Source: an uncultured Blautia sp.
GTDB lineage: Bacteria; Bacillota; Clostridia; Lachnospirales; Lachnospiraceae
Assembly (NCBI GenBank): GCA_934364795.1
Contig: CAKRMK010000011.1
Span: 1 to 64,000 of the forward strand
Reading direction: 5' to 3'
DNA: 64,000 nucleotides
The translations under genes were made by a program, and so were the position numbers. Shown here piece by piece: positions 53,446-60,631 of this stretch (its first letter is position 1; each line of letters opens with the position of its first letter). Below the pieces are notes generated by a model. That model was not told the DNA's origin, made no database searches, and saw nothing but the letters and a program-made list of their open reading frames with translations.

Positions 53446-53504
53446 GCTGATAGCAGAAGAACGGAAGCGTATTCCAATAATTGTAAAAATTGCACGGAAT
53501 TGTA

Positions 53505-53533
53505 TTGACAAATATAAGGAAAGCCGTTATTAT
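53505..53533 (+). promoter_or_regulatory. Promoter of the ABC-importer operon
   Basis: TTGACA, 17-bp spacer, TATTAT at 53528-53533. The predicted start site is about 53540, giving a ~160-nt leader. Confidence 0.85.
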
Positions 53534-53545
53534 GATAAAAAAAAA

Positions 53546-53558
53546 GTGGTGCTACCAC
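53546..53558. promoter_or_regulatory. Candidate FadR/GntR operator
   Basis: Palindrome GTGGTGCTACCAC, containing TGGT-N3-ACCA as in known FadR-subfamily operators. It lies just after the predicted transcription start, where a bound repressor would block initiation. A second partial half (GATATGGTACAG on the complement) follows. Confidence 0.7.
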
Positions 53559-53589
53559 TGTACCATATCACCACATGAAACTATTAAAA

Positions 53590-53668
53590 TGATGATATCA
53601 GGACGAAAAGGCAAAAACATTCATGATTGCATGGTGAAGTCTTTGAATTTTTGAACCTGATAACTGGT
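53590..53668. repeat. Dispersed repeat family D copy in the operon leader
   Basis: TGATGATATCAGGACGAAAA on the left and GAACCTGATAAC on the right form inverted ends. It is transcribed as part of the ABC operon leader. Confidence 0.5.
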
Positions 53669-53702
53669 TTCAAGTCGTAATTACAAAAGGAGGACCTACA
53701 GA

Positions 53703-55247
53703 ATGAGAAAGAAGTTTATGAGCATTTTCCTGTCACTTGCAATCACAGCAACAACCATGATGGGAATGGGAGCTACCGTATTTGCAGCAGATGCAAGTGA
53801 TACCCTTATTTTTGCCCAGGCATCAGATCCACGAAGCCTTGATCCGGCACTGGCTGATGACGGAGAGTCTACCAAGATCAATACCAACATTTACGAAGGT
53901 CTGGTAAAATATGCAGACGATTCTACAGAAATCGTACCATGTCTGGCAGAGAGCTGGGATGTAAGCGATGACGGATTATCTTACACATTCCATTTAAGAC
54001 AGGGCGTTAAGTTCCATGACGGTACAGACTTTAATGCAGAAGCAGTTAAGATCAACTATGACAGACAGCTTCCAGGCAACGCTACCGAGAATATGAGCTA
54101 TGCAGGTTTCATTTTCGGTTCTGTTAAAGATATCGTTGTAGACGATGATTACACAGTAACCATTAACCTGACTGAGGCACAGACTCCTTTCCTTGCAAAC
54201 CTTGCTATGGTACAAGGTTCTCCAATCGTAAGCCCGAAGGCTCTTGAGGATAACAATAACGACGTAACACAGGCTCCATGCGGAACTGGTCCTTACAAAT
54301 TTGTCCGCTGGGATGTTGAGCAGGATGTCATCCTTGAGCGTAACGAAGATTACTGGGGAGAGCCAGCTAAGACTAAGAACGTAATCTTTAAAATCATCAA
54401 AGACAACTCCGCAAGAGTTATCGCTTTAAACAACGGCGAAGCAGATATCATCGATGGCGTTGACAGCAACGTAGTAGATCAGATCACTGCTGCCGGAAAC
54501 ATCGTTCAGCAGGACGAGGCCATGATGACCAACTACATGGCATTTAATACAACAGATGGTGCTATGACAAGCAAAGAAGCACGCCAGGCAGTTGCTGAAG
54601 CAATCAATGTTCCAGAGCTTGTTCAGACACTTTACAAAGGATATGATGAGCCAGCTACCACATTTCTTCCGACTACACTTCCAGGATACGATGCAAGCAT
54701 TTCACAGCCGGCATATGATCCAGATGCAGCGAAACAGACACTGGCAGATGAGGGAATCACATCCTTACATATCCTGACCTATGATACAGCAAGACCTTAC
54801 AACACAGCCGGAGGTAAAACTCTTGCAGAGGCAGTTCAGGGATATCTGTTAAACGTAGGTGTTGAGTGTACAATCGATGCTTATGACTGGACAACCTTTA
54901 AATCAAAAGCACAGGATGGAGATTATGATCTGATCTTTGCCGGATGGGGCGGAGATAACGGTGACCCGGATAACTTCCTGAACCTTCTTGCAACAGATGA
55001 TGTTTCCATGAACTATTCACATTATCACAATGATGAATACAATGACCTGATCGCCAAAGGTCTGGTTACTCCTGTAGGTGACGAGAGAAGCGCAATTTAT
55101 ACAGAGTGTGAGAAGATCATCGCTGAGGATTCTCCAATCCTTCCGATTTCCCATTCTAACTTTATTTGCGGTGTTAGTACAAATGTAGATGGATTCTTCT
55201 ATCATGTTGCACAGGCAACAAAATTAGCGGGGGTTACAAAAAAATAA
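53703..55247 (+). CDS. Family-5 (peptide-type) ABC solute-binding protein
   Basis: 514 residues. Signal peptide KKFMSIFLSLAITATTMMGMGATVFA, then the mature domain (LIFAQASDPRSLDPALADDG, YTFHLRQGVKFHDGTDFNAEAV, GTGPYKFVRWD, FAGWGGDNGDPDNFL), the SBP_bac_5 family. Unusually for a Gram-positive binding protein there is no cysteine at or near the cleavage site, so no lipid anchor is evident. The substrate could be a peptide, a glycopeptide or a sugar; SBP_bac_5 proteins bind all of these. The start has AGGAGG upstream. First gene of the importer operon. Confidence 0.9.
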   Translation: MRKKFMSIFLSLAITATTMMGMGATVFAADASDTLIFAQASDPRSLDPALADDGESTKINTNIYEGLVKYADDSTEIVPCLAESWDVSDDGLSYTFHLRQGVKFHDGTDFNAEAVKINYDRQLPGNATENMSYAGFIFGSVKDIVVDDDYTVTINLTEAQTPFLANLAMVQGSPIVSPKALEDNNNDVTQAPCGTGPYKFVRWDVEQDVILERNEDYWGEPAKTKNVIFKIIKDNSARVIALNNGEADIIDGVDSNVVDQITAAGNIVQQDEAMMTNYMAFNTTDGAMTSKEARQAVAEAINVPELVQTLYKGYDEPATTFLPTTLPGYDASISQPAYDPDAAKQTLADEGITSLHILTYDTARPYNTAGGKTLAEAVQGYLLNVGVECTIDAYDWTTFKSKAQDGDYDLIFAGWGGDNGDPDNFLNLLATDDVSMNYSHYHNDEYNDLIAKGLVTPVGDERSAIYTECEKIIAEDSPILPISHSNFICGVSTNVDGFFYHVAQATKLAGVTKK

Positions 55248-55258
55248 ACAGATTGCCA

Positions 55259-55333
55259 GGAAGTAACTGGTAACATGATTTTGTGCATCGCAGAGCGTGT
55301 TGCTGTGAACTAAGTGAACAGTAACCAGTTTCC
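55259..55333. repeat. Dispersed repeat family B copy, inside the importer operon
   Basis: GGAAGTAACTGGTAACATG ... GTGAACAGTAACCAGTTTCC, with GCATCGCAGAGCGTGTTGCTG shared (inverted) with 4842-4984. It is in the intercistronic gap after the binding-protein gene. Confidence 0.6.
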
Positions 55334-55376
55334 AGGGGAACAGGTACCTTGTATCTGCCCCCTGGATATTTTTAAT
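55332..55376 (+). terminator. Intra-operon attenuator after the binding-protein gene
   Basis: CCAGGGG / CCCCTGG with a ~20-nt loop, followed by ATATTTTTAATTT. It probably makes the binding protein more abundant than the membrane components. Confidence 0.7.
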
Positions 55377-55389
55377 TTAGGAGGTAACT

Positions 55390-56406
55390 ATGGCAAAGTA
55401 TATTACAAAACGTATTTTAATGCTTGTGCCGGTATTGCTTGGAGTTTCCATTATCGTATTTATCATTATGCGAGTCTTTTCACCGGATCCGGCTCCTATC
55501 GTACTGGGACAGCATGCAACTATGGAAACAATGGAAGAGTGGAGAGAGGCAAACGGCTTGAATGAGCCGGTTTATATTCAGTATCTGAATTATATGAAGG
55601 GCGTGTTCCACGGCGATTTTGGAAATTCCTATTACACAAACAAAACAGTCTGGGATGAGCTGATGTCCAGATTTCCTGCAACTATTGAGCTGGCCATCGT
55701 TGCCATCATCCTGGCGTCCGTCTTTGGTGTGCTGCTGGGTGTCATATCCGCAGTAAAGAAGAACTCCATCTTTGATGTAGGCGGCAGAATTATTGCACTT
55801 TTGGGTGTTTCCATGCCGATCTTCTGGCTTGGAATTATTATGATCATTATTTTTTCCGGAACACTTCACTGGCTTCCGTCAAGTGGACAGATTGATCCCC
55901 TTTTAAGACCGGATACTGTGACCGGATTTACACTTTTGGACTGCATTATTACAGGAAACTGGGAAGGTGCTGCAGATACTCTGAAGCATATGGTACTTCC
56001 GGCAGTTACATTAAGTCTTTATTCCATGGCGATTATTACACGTATTACAAGAACCAGTATGCTTGACAGCATGCATCAGGATTATGTAAGAACTGCAAGA
56101 GCAAAAGGATTAAGAGAAAAAACAGTTATTAACAAACATGTACTTCGTACTTCTTTAAACCCGGTAGTTACAGTTATCGGACTTCAGTTCGGAAGCCTTC
56201 TTGGCGGTGCTGTACTGACAGAGACAGTTTACTCCTGGCCGGGAATCGGTTCCTATATTGTAAACTGCGTTATGAAATCAGATTTCCCGGTAGTACAGGG
56301 TGCTGTTCTTATGATCGCAACCATTTATGTACTTGTAAATCTTCTGGTGGATATTATATACACCTTCCTGGATCCAAGAATCAAATATGTAAGTAAGGAG
56401 GGCTGA
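55390..56406 (+). CDS. ABC importer permease, DppB/OppB type
   Basis: 338 residues, six membrane segments. N-terminal YITKRILMLVPVLLGVSIIVF is typical of DppB. The EAA loop for ATPase contact is RTARAKGLREKTVINKHVLR. The C-terminal block is GSYIVNCVMKSDFPVVQG. It starts with AGGAGG upstream and overlaps the next gene (TGATG). Confidence 0.94.
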   Translation: MAKYITKRILMLVPVLLGVSIIVFIIMRVFSPDPAPIVLGQHATMETMEEWREANGLNEPVYIQYLNYMKGVFHGDFGNSYYTNKTVWDELMSRFPATIELAIVAIILASVFGVLLGVISAVKKNSIFDVGGRIIALLGVSMPIFWLGIIMIIIFSGTLHWLPSSGQIDPLLRPDTVTGFTLLDCIITGNWEGAADTLKHMVLPAVTLSLYSMAIITRITRTSMLDSMHQDYVRTARAKGLREKTVINKHVLRTSLNPVVTVIGLQFGSLLGGAVLTETVYSWPGIGSYIVNCVMKSDFPVVQGAVLMIATIYVLVNLLVDIIYTFLDPRIKYVSKEG

Positions 56407-57305
56407 TGATGAGTGAAAAAGAATTACAGGTAGAAAAACCTGAGTCTGAGCTGAAGGCCATTTGGGAATCCCTGAAAGAAAATAAAACCGCATTGGCCGG
56501 TATGTTTATTGTTATATTTTTAATTCTGGTAGCTCTGGTTACCTGGATCGCAGATCTTGCAGGTATTCAGATCCTGCCCTATAACCCGGATATGTCCAGT
56601 ATGTCAGAAAGCTTTATGACTCCATGTGCACAGCACTGGTTCGGAACAGATGAGCTGGGAAGAGATATTTTCAGCCGTGTAATTGACGGAACAAAAATCT
56701 CACTTTTTGTAGGTTTTGCAGTTGTTGTATTTTCAGCCGGTATCGGCGTTATCATTGGAGCTTTTGCCGGATATAAGGGTGGAGCTGTAGATACTGTTAT
56801 CATGCGTTTTATGGACATTATGCTTTCCACGCCATCTATTCTTCTTGCAATCACTTTGATGGCTGCACTTGGAAAAGGTATGGACAAGGCAATCATTGCA
56901 ATCGGTGTTGTATCCATTCCGGAATACGCACGTATTACCCGAGGCAGTGTTTTATCTGCGAAAGAAAGTGACTATGCACAGGCTGCAAAGGTCGTTGGAA
57001 ATAAAGATAAGAGAATCATATTCAAGCACATTCTTCCAAACATTATTTCTCCTATTATTGTAAGAGCAACTCTTGGTGTTTCTTCTGCAATTATGGATAC
57101 TGCAGCACTTGGTTTCTTAGGACTTGGTGTACAGCCGCCTATGGCAGAATGGGGCGATATGCTTGGCCGTGCAAAAGGATATATTTTCTCTGCACCATAC
57201 ACTTTGATATTCCCGGGAATTGCAATCACTTTAACTGTTCTTGCATTTAACATGTTTGGTGACGGATTAAATGATGCCCTGGATCCAAAATCAAGAAAGA
57301 GATAG
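56406..57305 (+). CDS. ABC importer permease, DppC/OppC type
   Basis: 299 residues (298 if the second ATG at 56409, better spaced from AAGGAGG, is used). N-terminal cytoplasmic part, then about six membrane segments. FGTDELGRDIFSRVIDGTKISL and the EAA-type loop QAAKVVGNKDKRIIFKHILPN are diagnostic. It forms the channel with the DppB-type permease just upstream. Confidence 0.94.
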   Translation: MMSEKELQVEKPESELKAIWESLKENKTALAGMFIVIFLILVALVTWIADLAGIQILPYNPDMSSMSESFMTPCAQHWFGTDELGRDIFSRVIDGTKISLFVGFAVVVFSAGIGVIIGAFAGYKGGAVDTVIMRFMDIMLSTPSILLAITLMAALGKGMDKAIIAIGVVSIPEYARITRGSVLSAKESDYAQAAKVVGNKDKRIIFKHILPNIISPIIVRATLGVSSAIMDTAALGFLGLGVQPPMAEWGDMLGRAKGYIFSAPYTLIFPGIAITLTVLAFNMFGDGLNDALDPKSRKR

Positions 57306-57318
57306 GGGGAAGAAGGGA

Positions 57319-58299
57319 ATGCTTTTAGATGTAAAAAATCTCCGCACAGAATTTAAAACAAAAAAAGGAATCGTACATGCTGTTGATGATGTGAGCTTTC
57401 ATGTAGACAAAGGTGAGATTCTTGCACTGGTTGGAGAATCCGGTTCCGGTAAAAGTGTAACCTCCCTGTCTGTTATGGGACTTCTCCAGGATCCTGGAAA
57501 AATCGCAGGAGGAGAAATTTTATACAACGGCGAGGACTTAAGAAACAAAAGTAAAGAAGAATTACAGGAAATCAGAGGAAACCGTATTTCCATGATTTTC
57601 CAGGAGCCAATGACTTCACTGAATCCTGTATACAAAATTAAATATCAGATTATGGAAAGCATTTTGCGCCACACTAAAATGAGCAAAAAAGAGGCTTATG
57701 AGCGTGCCGTGCAGATGCTGGAATTAGTTGGAATCCCTTCTGCAAGAGAAAGGGCAGAGGATTATCCCCACCAGATGAGTGGTGGTATGAGACAGCGAGT
57801 TATGATCGCCATGGCACTTGCCTGTGATCCTGAGCTTCTTATCGCAGATGAGCCTACCACTGCACTTGACGTTACCATTCAGGCCCAGATTCTGGAACTG
57901 CTTGACAGCATGAGAAAGAAATTTAACATGGCAGTGCTTCTGATCACTCATGATATGGGTGTTGTATCAGAAATGGCAGACCGTGTAGCAGTTATGTATT
58001 GTGGAAAAATCATGGAAGAGGCAACAGCTGATGAGCTTTTTGAGAATCCTCTTCATCCATATACTATCGGTCTTCTGAAATCTATTCCAAGACTGGAAGC
58101 AGAGGATGACGGTCCTTTGTACATGATTAAGGGAATGGTTCCCAACCCGTTACATATGCCGGCTGGATGTCCGTTCTCTGACCGTTGTGAAAACTGCATG
58201 GAAAGATGTAAAAAAGAAATGCCGCAGTTAAAAGAATATAACGGTCACAAAGTAAGATGCTTTTTACAGGAAGAAGGAAAGGAGGGAGCTGCCAAATGA
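57319..58299 (+). CDS. ABC importer ATPase, DppD/OppD type
   Basis: 326 residues. Walker [15 protein letters not shown], signature [19 protein letters not shown], Walker [15 protein letters not shown]. The C-terminal oligopeptide-transporter extension has the cysteine-rich [19 protein letters not shown], known in several Opp/Dpp ATPases to bind an Fe-S cluster. The start is the ATG at 57319 (MLLDVKNL) after AGAAGGGA; the longer frame back to 57271 runs over the previous gene. Its stop overlaps the next start (ATGA). Confidence 0.94.
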   Translation: MLLDVKNLRTEFKTKKGIVHAVDDVSFHVDKGEILALVGESGSGKSVTSLSVMGLLQDPGKIAGGEILYNGEDLRNKSKEELQEIRGNRISMIFQEPMTSLNPVYKIKYQIMESILRHTKMSKKEAYERAVQMLELVGIPSARERAEDYPHQMSGGMRQRVMIAMALACDPELLIADEPTTALDVTIQAQILELLDSMRKKFNMAVLLITHDMGVVSEMADRVAVMYCGKIMEEATADELFENPLHPYTIGLLKSIPRLEAEDDGPLYMIKGMVPNPLHMPAGCPFSDRCENCMERCKKEMPQLKEYNGHKVRCFLQEEGKEGAAK

Positions 58300-59267
58300 G
58301 TGAAGTACTTCTTGAAACCAAAAATCTTTCCAAATACTTTAATCTTGGAAGCGGATTTTTCGGAAGAAACAAAAAGATTCTGAAAGCCGTTGATCAGATA
58401 TCTTTTTCCATTAACAAAGGCGAGGCTTTCGGTCTGGTTGGTGAGTCTGGATGCGGAAAAACCACAGTAGGAAAAATGCTGGTAGACCTTTACCGTCCAA
58501 CAAGCGGACAGATTCTTTTTGAAGGAAAAGACCTGACAGCACTTCCGGAAAATCAGAGAAGAGAATATTGTACCAGTATTCAGCTTATTTTCCAGGATCC
58601 TTATGCATCCCTGAATCCAAAGATGACCATCGGTGATATTATTGCCGAGCCGATGATCATTAACCATATTCTTCCTGCAAATGAAGTGGAAGGAAGAGTA
58701 AAAGAGCTGCTGAATAAAGTAGGTCTTGCTTATCATCAGAGAAACCGTTACCCTCATGAGTTTTCCGGTGGTCAGAGACAGAGGGTTGGAATTGCAAGAG
58801 CACTTGCAGTAAATCCGAAACTGATCGTGTGTGATGAGCCTGTTTCTGCACTGGATGTTTCCATTCAGGCACAGGTTTTGAACCTTCTGGATGAGCTGAA
58901 AGAGGAAATGGATCTGACTTATCTGTTTATTGCACATGGATTGAATGTTGTAAAACATATCAGTGACCGTGTTGGTGTTATGTATCTTGGAAAGCTGGTG
59001 GAGATCGCACCGAAGAAAGAGCTTTACAAGAATCCCCTTCACCCGTATACAAGGGCACTGCTTTCCGCAGCACCGGTGATCGGGGAGAAAAATACAAAGA
59101 ATCGAATCATCTTATCAGGAGATGTACCAAGCCCTATCAACCCGCCAGAAGGCTGCAGATTCCACAGCAGATGTTATGAGAAAGATGGTCAGTGTCCGAA
59201 TTATCAGCCGGAATTAAAAGAGGTGACTCCGGGACATTTTGTGGCTTGCTGTCACTTTGAGAAGTGA
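58296..59267 (+). CDS. ABC importer ATPase, DppF/OppF type
   Basis: 323 residues. Walker A GESGCGKTTVGKML, signature EFSGGQRQRVGIARAL, Walker B LIVCDEPVSALDVS, and the C-terminal cysteine cluster CRFHSRCYEKDGQCPNYQP. It starts 4 nt inside the end of the previous gene, with GGAGG upstream. Last importer gene of the operon; a family D element separates it from the fucosidase. Confidence 0.94.
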   Translation: MSEVLLETKNLSKYFNLGSGFFGRNKKILKAVDQISFSINKGEAFGLVGESGCGKTTVGKMLVDLYRPTSGQILFEGKDLTALPENQRREYCTSIQLIFQDPYASLNPKMTIGDIIAEPMIINHILPANEVEGRVKELLNKVGLAYHQRNRYPHEFSGGQRQRVGIARALAVNPKLIVCDEPVSALDVSIQAQVLNLLDELKEEMDLTYLFIAHGLNVVKHISDRVGVMYLGKLVEIAPKKELYKNPLHPYTRALLSAAPVIGEKNTKNRIILSGDVPSPINPPEGCRFHSRCYEKDGQCPNYQPELKEVTPGHFVACCHFEK

Positions 59268-59332
59268 TGATACCTTATCATGCAAACGTAAAAGGTTTTT
59301 TGGCCTTTTGCCCCTGATATGATCAAAATAAA
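59266..59332. repeat. Dispersed repeat family D copy between importer and glycosidases
   Basis: TGATGATACCTTATCATG on the left and CCCCTGATATGATCA on the right, with the internal AAAAGGTTTTTTGGCCTTTT hairpin. It could weaken read-through from the importer genes, but there is no clean T-tract. Confidence 0.55.
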
Positions 59333-59362
59333 ATTTATAATTTACAGGAGAGGGATAAGAAA

Positions 59363-60610
59363 ATGACAGATACAAGAAAAGATTGGTTTAGAGAAGCGAA
59401 ATACGGACTTTTCATGCATTGGGGACTTTACTCTATTTTAGCCGGAGAATACAAAGGCGTAAAAACAGACAGAATTGCTGAGTGGATCATGAATTACCTT
59501 CACATCCCGGCACCGGAATATGAAAAACTGGCAGAGCTTTTTAACCCGCAGAGCTTTAATGCTGACGAGATCGTTCGTATGGCAAAAGAAGAGTGGGGCA
59601 TGAAATACATGGTATTTACCACAAAACATCACGAAGGTTTTGCAATGTGGGACAGCGCATGCTCTGATTACAATGTTGTGAAAGCATCCCCATACGGAAA
59701 AGACATTCTGAAAGAGCTTCAGCTTGCATGTGAAAAATATGACATGAGACTGGGACTTTATTATTCACAGGCTCAGGACTGGGATGATCCGGATGGATTT
59801 ATGTACGGACAGGACAGCTCTGTGAAAGATTTTGACGCATATCTGGAAAGAAAATGTATTCCGCAGTTAAAAGAGCTTCTTACCCAGTATGGAAAAATTT
59901 CTATTATCTGGTTTGATACTCCAATGGAAATGACCGAAGCACAGTCAGCGCGCCTTGCAGAACTGGTACACAGCTTACAGCCAGATTGCCTGATCAGCGG
60001 ACGTATTGGAAACGGACTTGGGGATTACATGACCACAGGAGATAACTTTATCCCAAGACTGCCAATCGAAAGAGACTGGGAAGTACCGGCAACTCTTAAT
60101 GATACCTGGGGCTTCAATAAAGATGACCATAACTGGAAAGATCCTGATGAGCTTTTACGTCTCCTTCTGAAGATTGTAAGCCGTGGCGGAAATTATCTTC
60201 TGAACATCGGACCGGACAAAGACGGAAATGTTCCGAAAGAGAGCATCCGTATTCTGTCTGAAGTTGGAAAATATGTCCGTGAAAATGAAGAGGCAATTTT
60301 CGGAACAAAATGCGTAGGCGTTTATCCATATGAACTTCAGTGGGCTGAGCTTACCGGCAAAGACCACAAACTTTATGTACATATGCTTGCACCGAGAATG
60401 CGTATTGAACTTCTTGGAATTGCAAACAGCGTAAAGGGCGCATATTTAGTGAAAGATCATACTCCGCTTGAAGTTTGTGCAAGAAAAGTCTGCGAAGGTG
60501 ACAGCATTATTGAGGTTGAATTAACGGAAGAGTTAAGAAAGAGCAGATATTATGCTGTTTGCATTGAGCTTGGAGAAGCTGAACCTGTTTTTGAAGAAAT
60601 CAGAGGATGA
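59363..60610 (+). CDS. GH29 alpha-L-fucosidase, cytoplasmic
   Basis: 415 residues, no signal peptide. GH29 landmarks: WFREAKYGLFMHWGLYS, MKYMVFTTKHHEGFAMWDS, RLGLYYSQAQDWDDPDG, and IIWFDTPMEM, where the Asp is the probable nucleophile. The remainder is a shorter C-terminal beta domain. GGAGAGGGATAAG precedes the ATG. Its place behind a solute importer means it acts on imported fucosylated oligosaccharide or glycopeptide (inference). The acid/base residue cannot be fixed from sequence alone. Confidence 0.92.
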   Translation: MTDTRKDWFREAKYGLFMHWGLYSILAGEYKGVKTDRIAEWIMNYLHIPAPEYEKLAELFNPQSFNADEIVRMAKEEWGMKYMVFTTKHHEGFAMWDSACSDYNVVKASPYGKDILKELQLACEKYDMRLGLYYSQAQDWDDPDGFMYGQDSSVKDFDAYLERKCIPQLKELLTQYGKISIIWFDTPMEMTEAQSARLAELVHSLQPDCLISGRIGNGLGDYMTTGDNFIPRLPIERDWEVPATLNDTWGFNKDDHNWKDPDELLRLLLKIVSRGGNYLLNIGPDKDGNVPKESIRILSEVGKYVRENEEAIFGTKCVGVYPYELQWAELTGKDHKLYVHMLAPRMRIELLGIANSVKGAYLVKDHTPLEVCARKVCEGDSIIEVELTEELRKSRYYAVCIELGEAEPVFEEIRG

Positions 60611-60631
60611 TGAGAAAAGAGGAACAATAGG

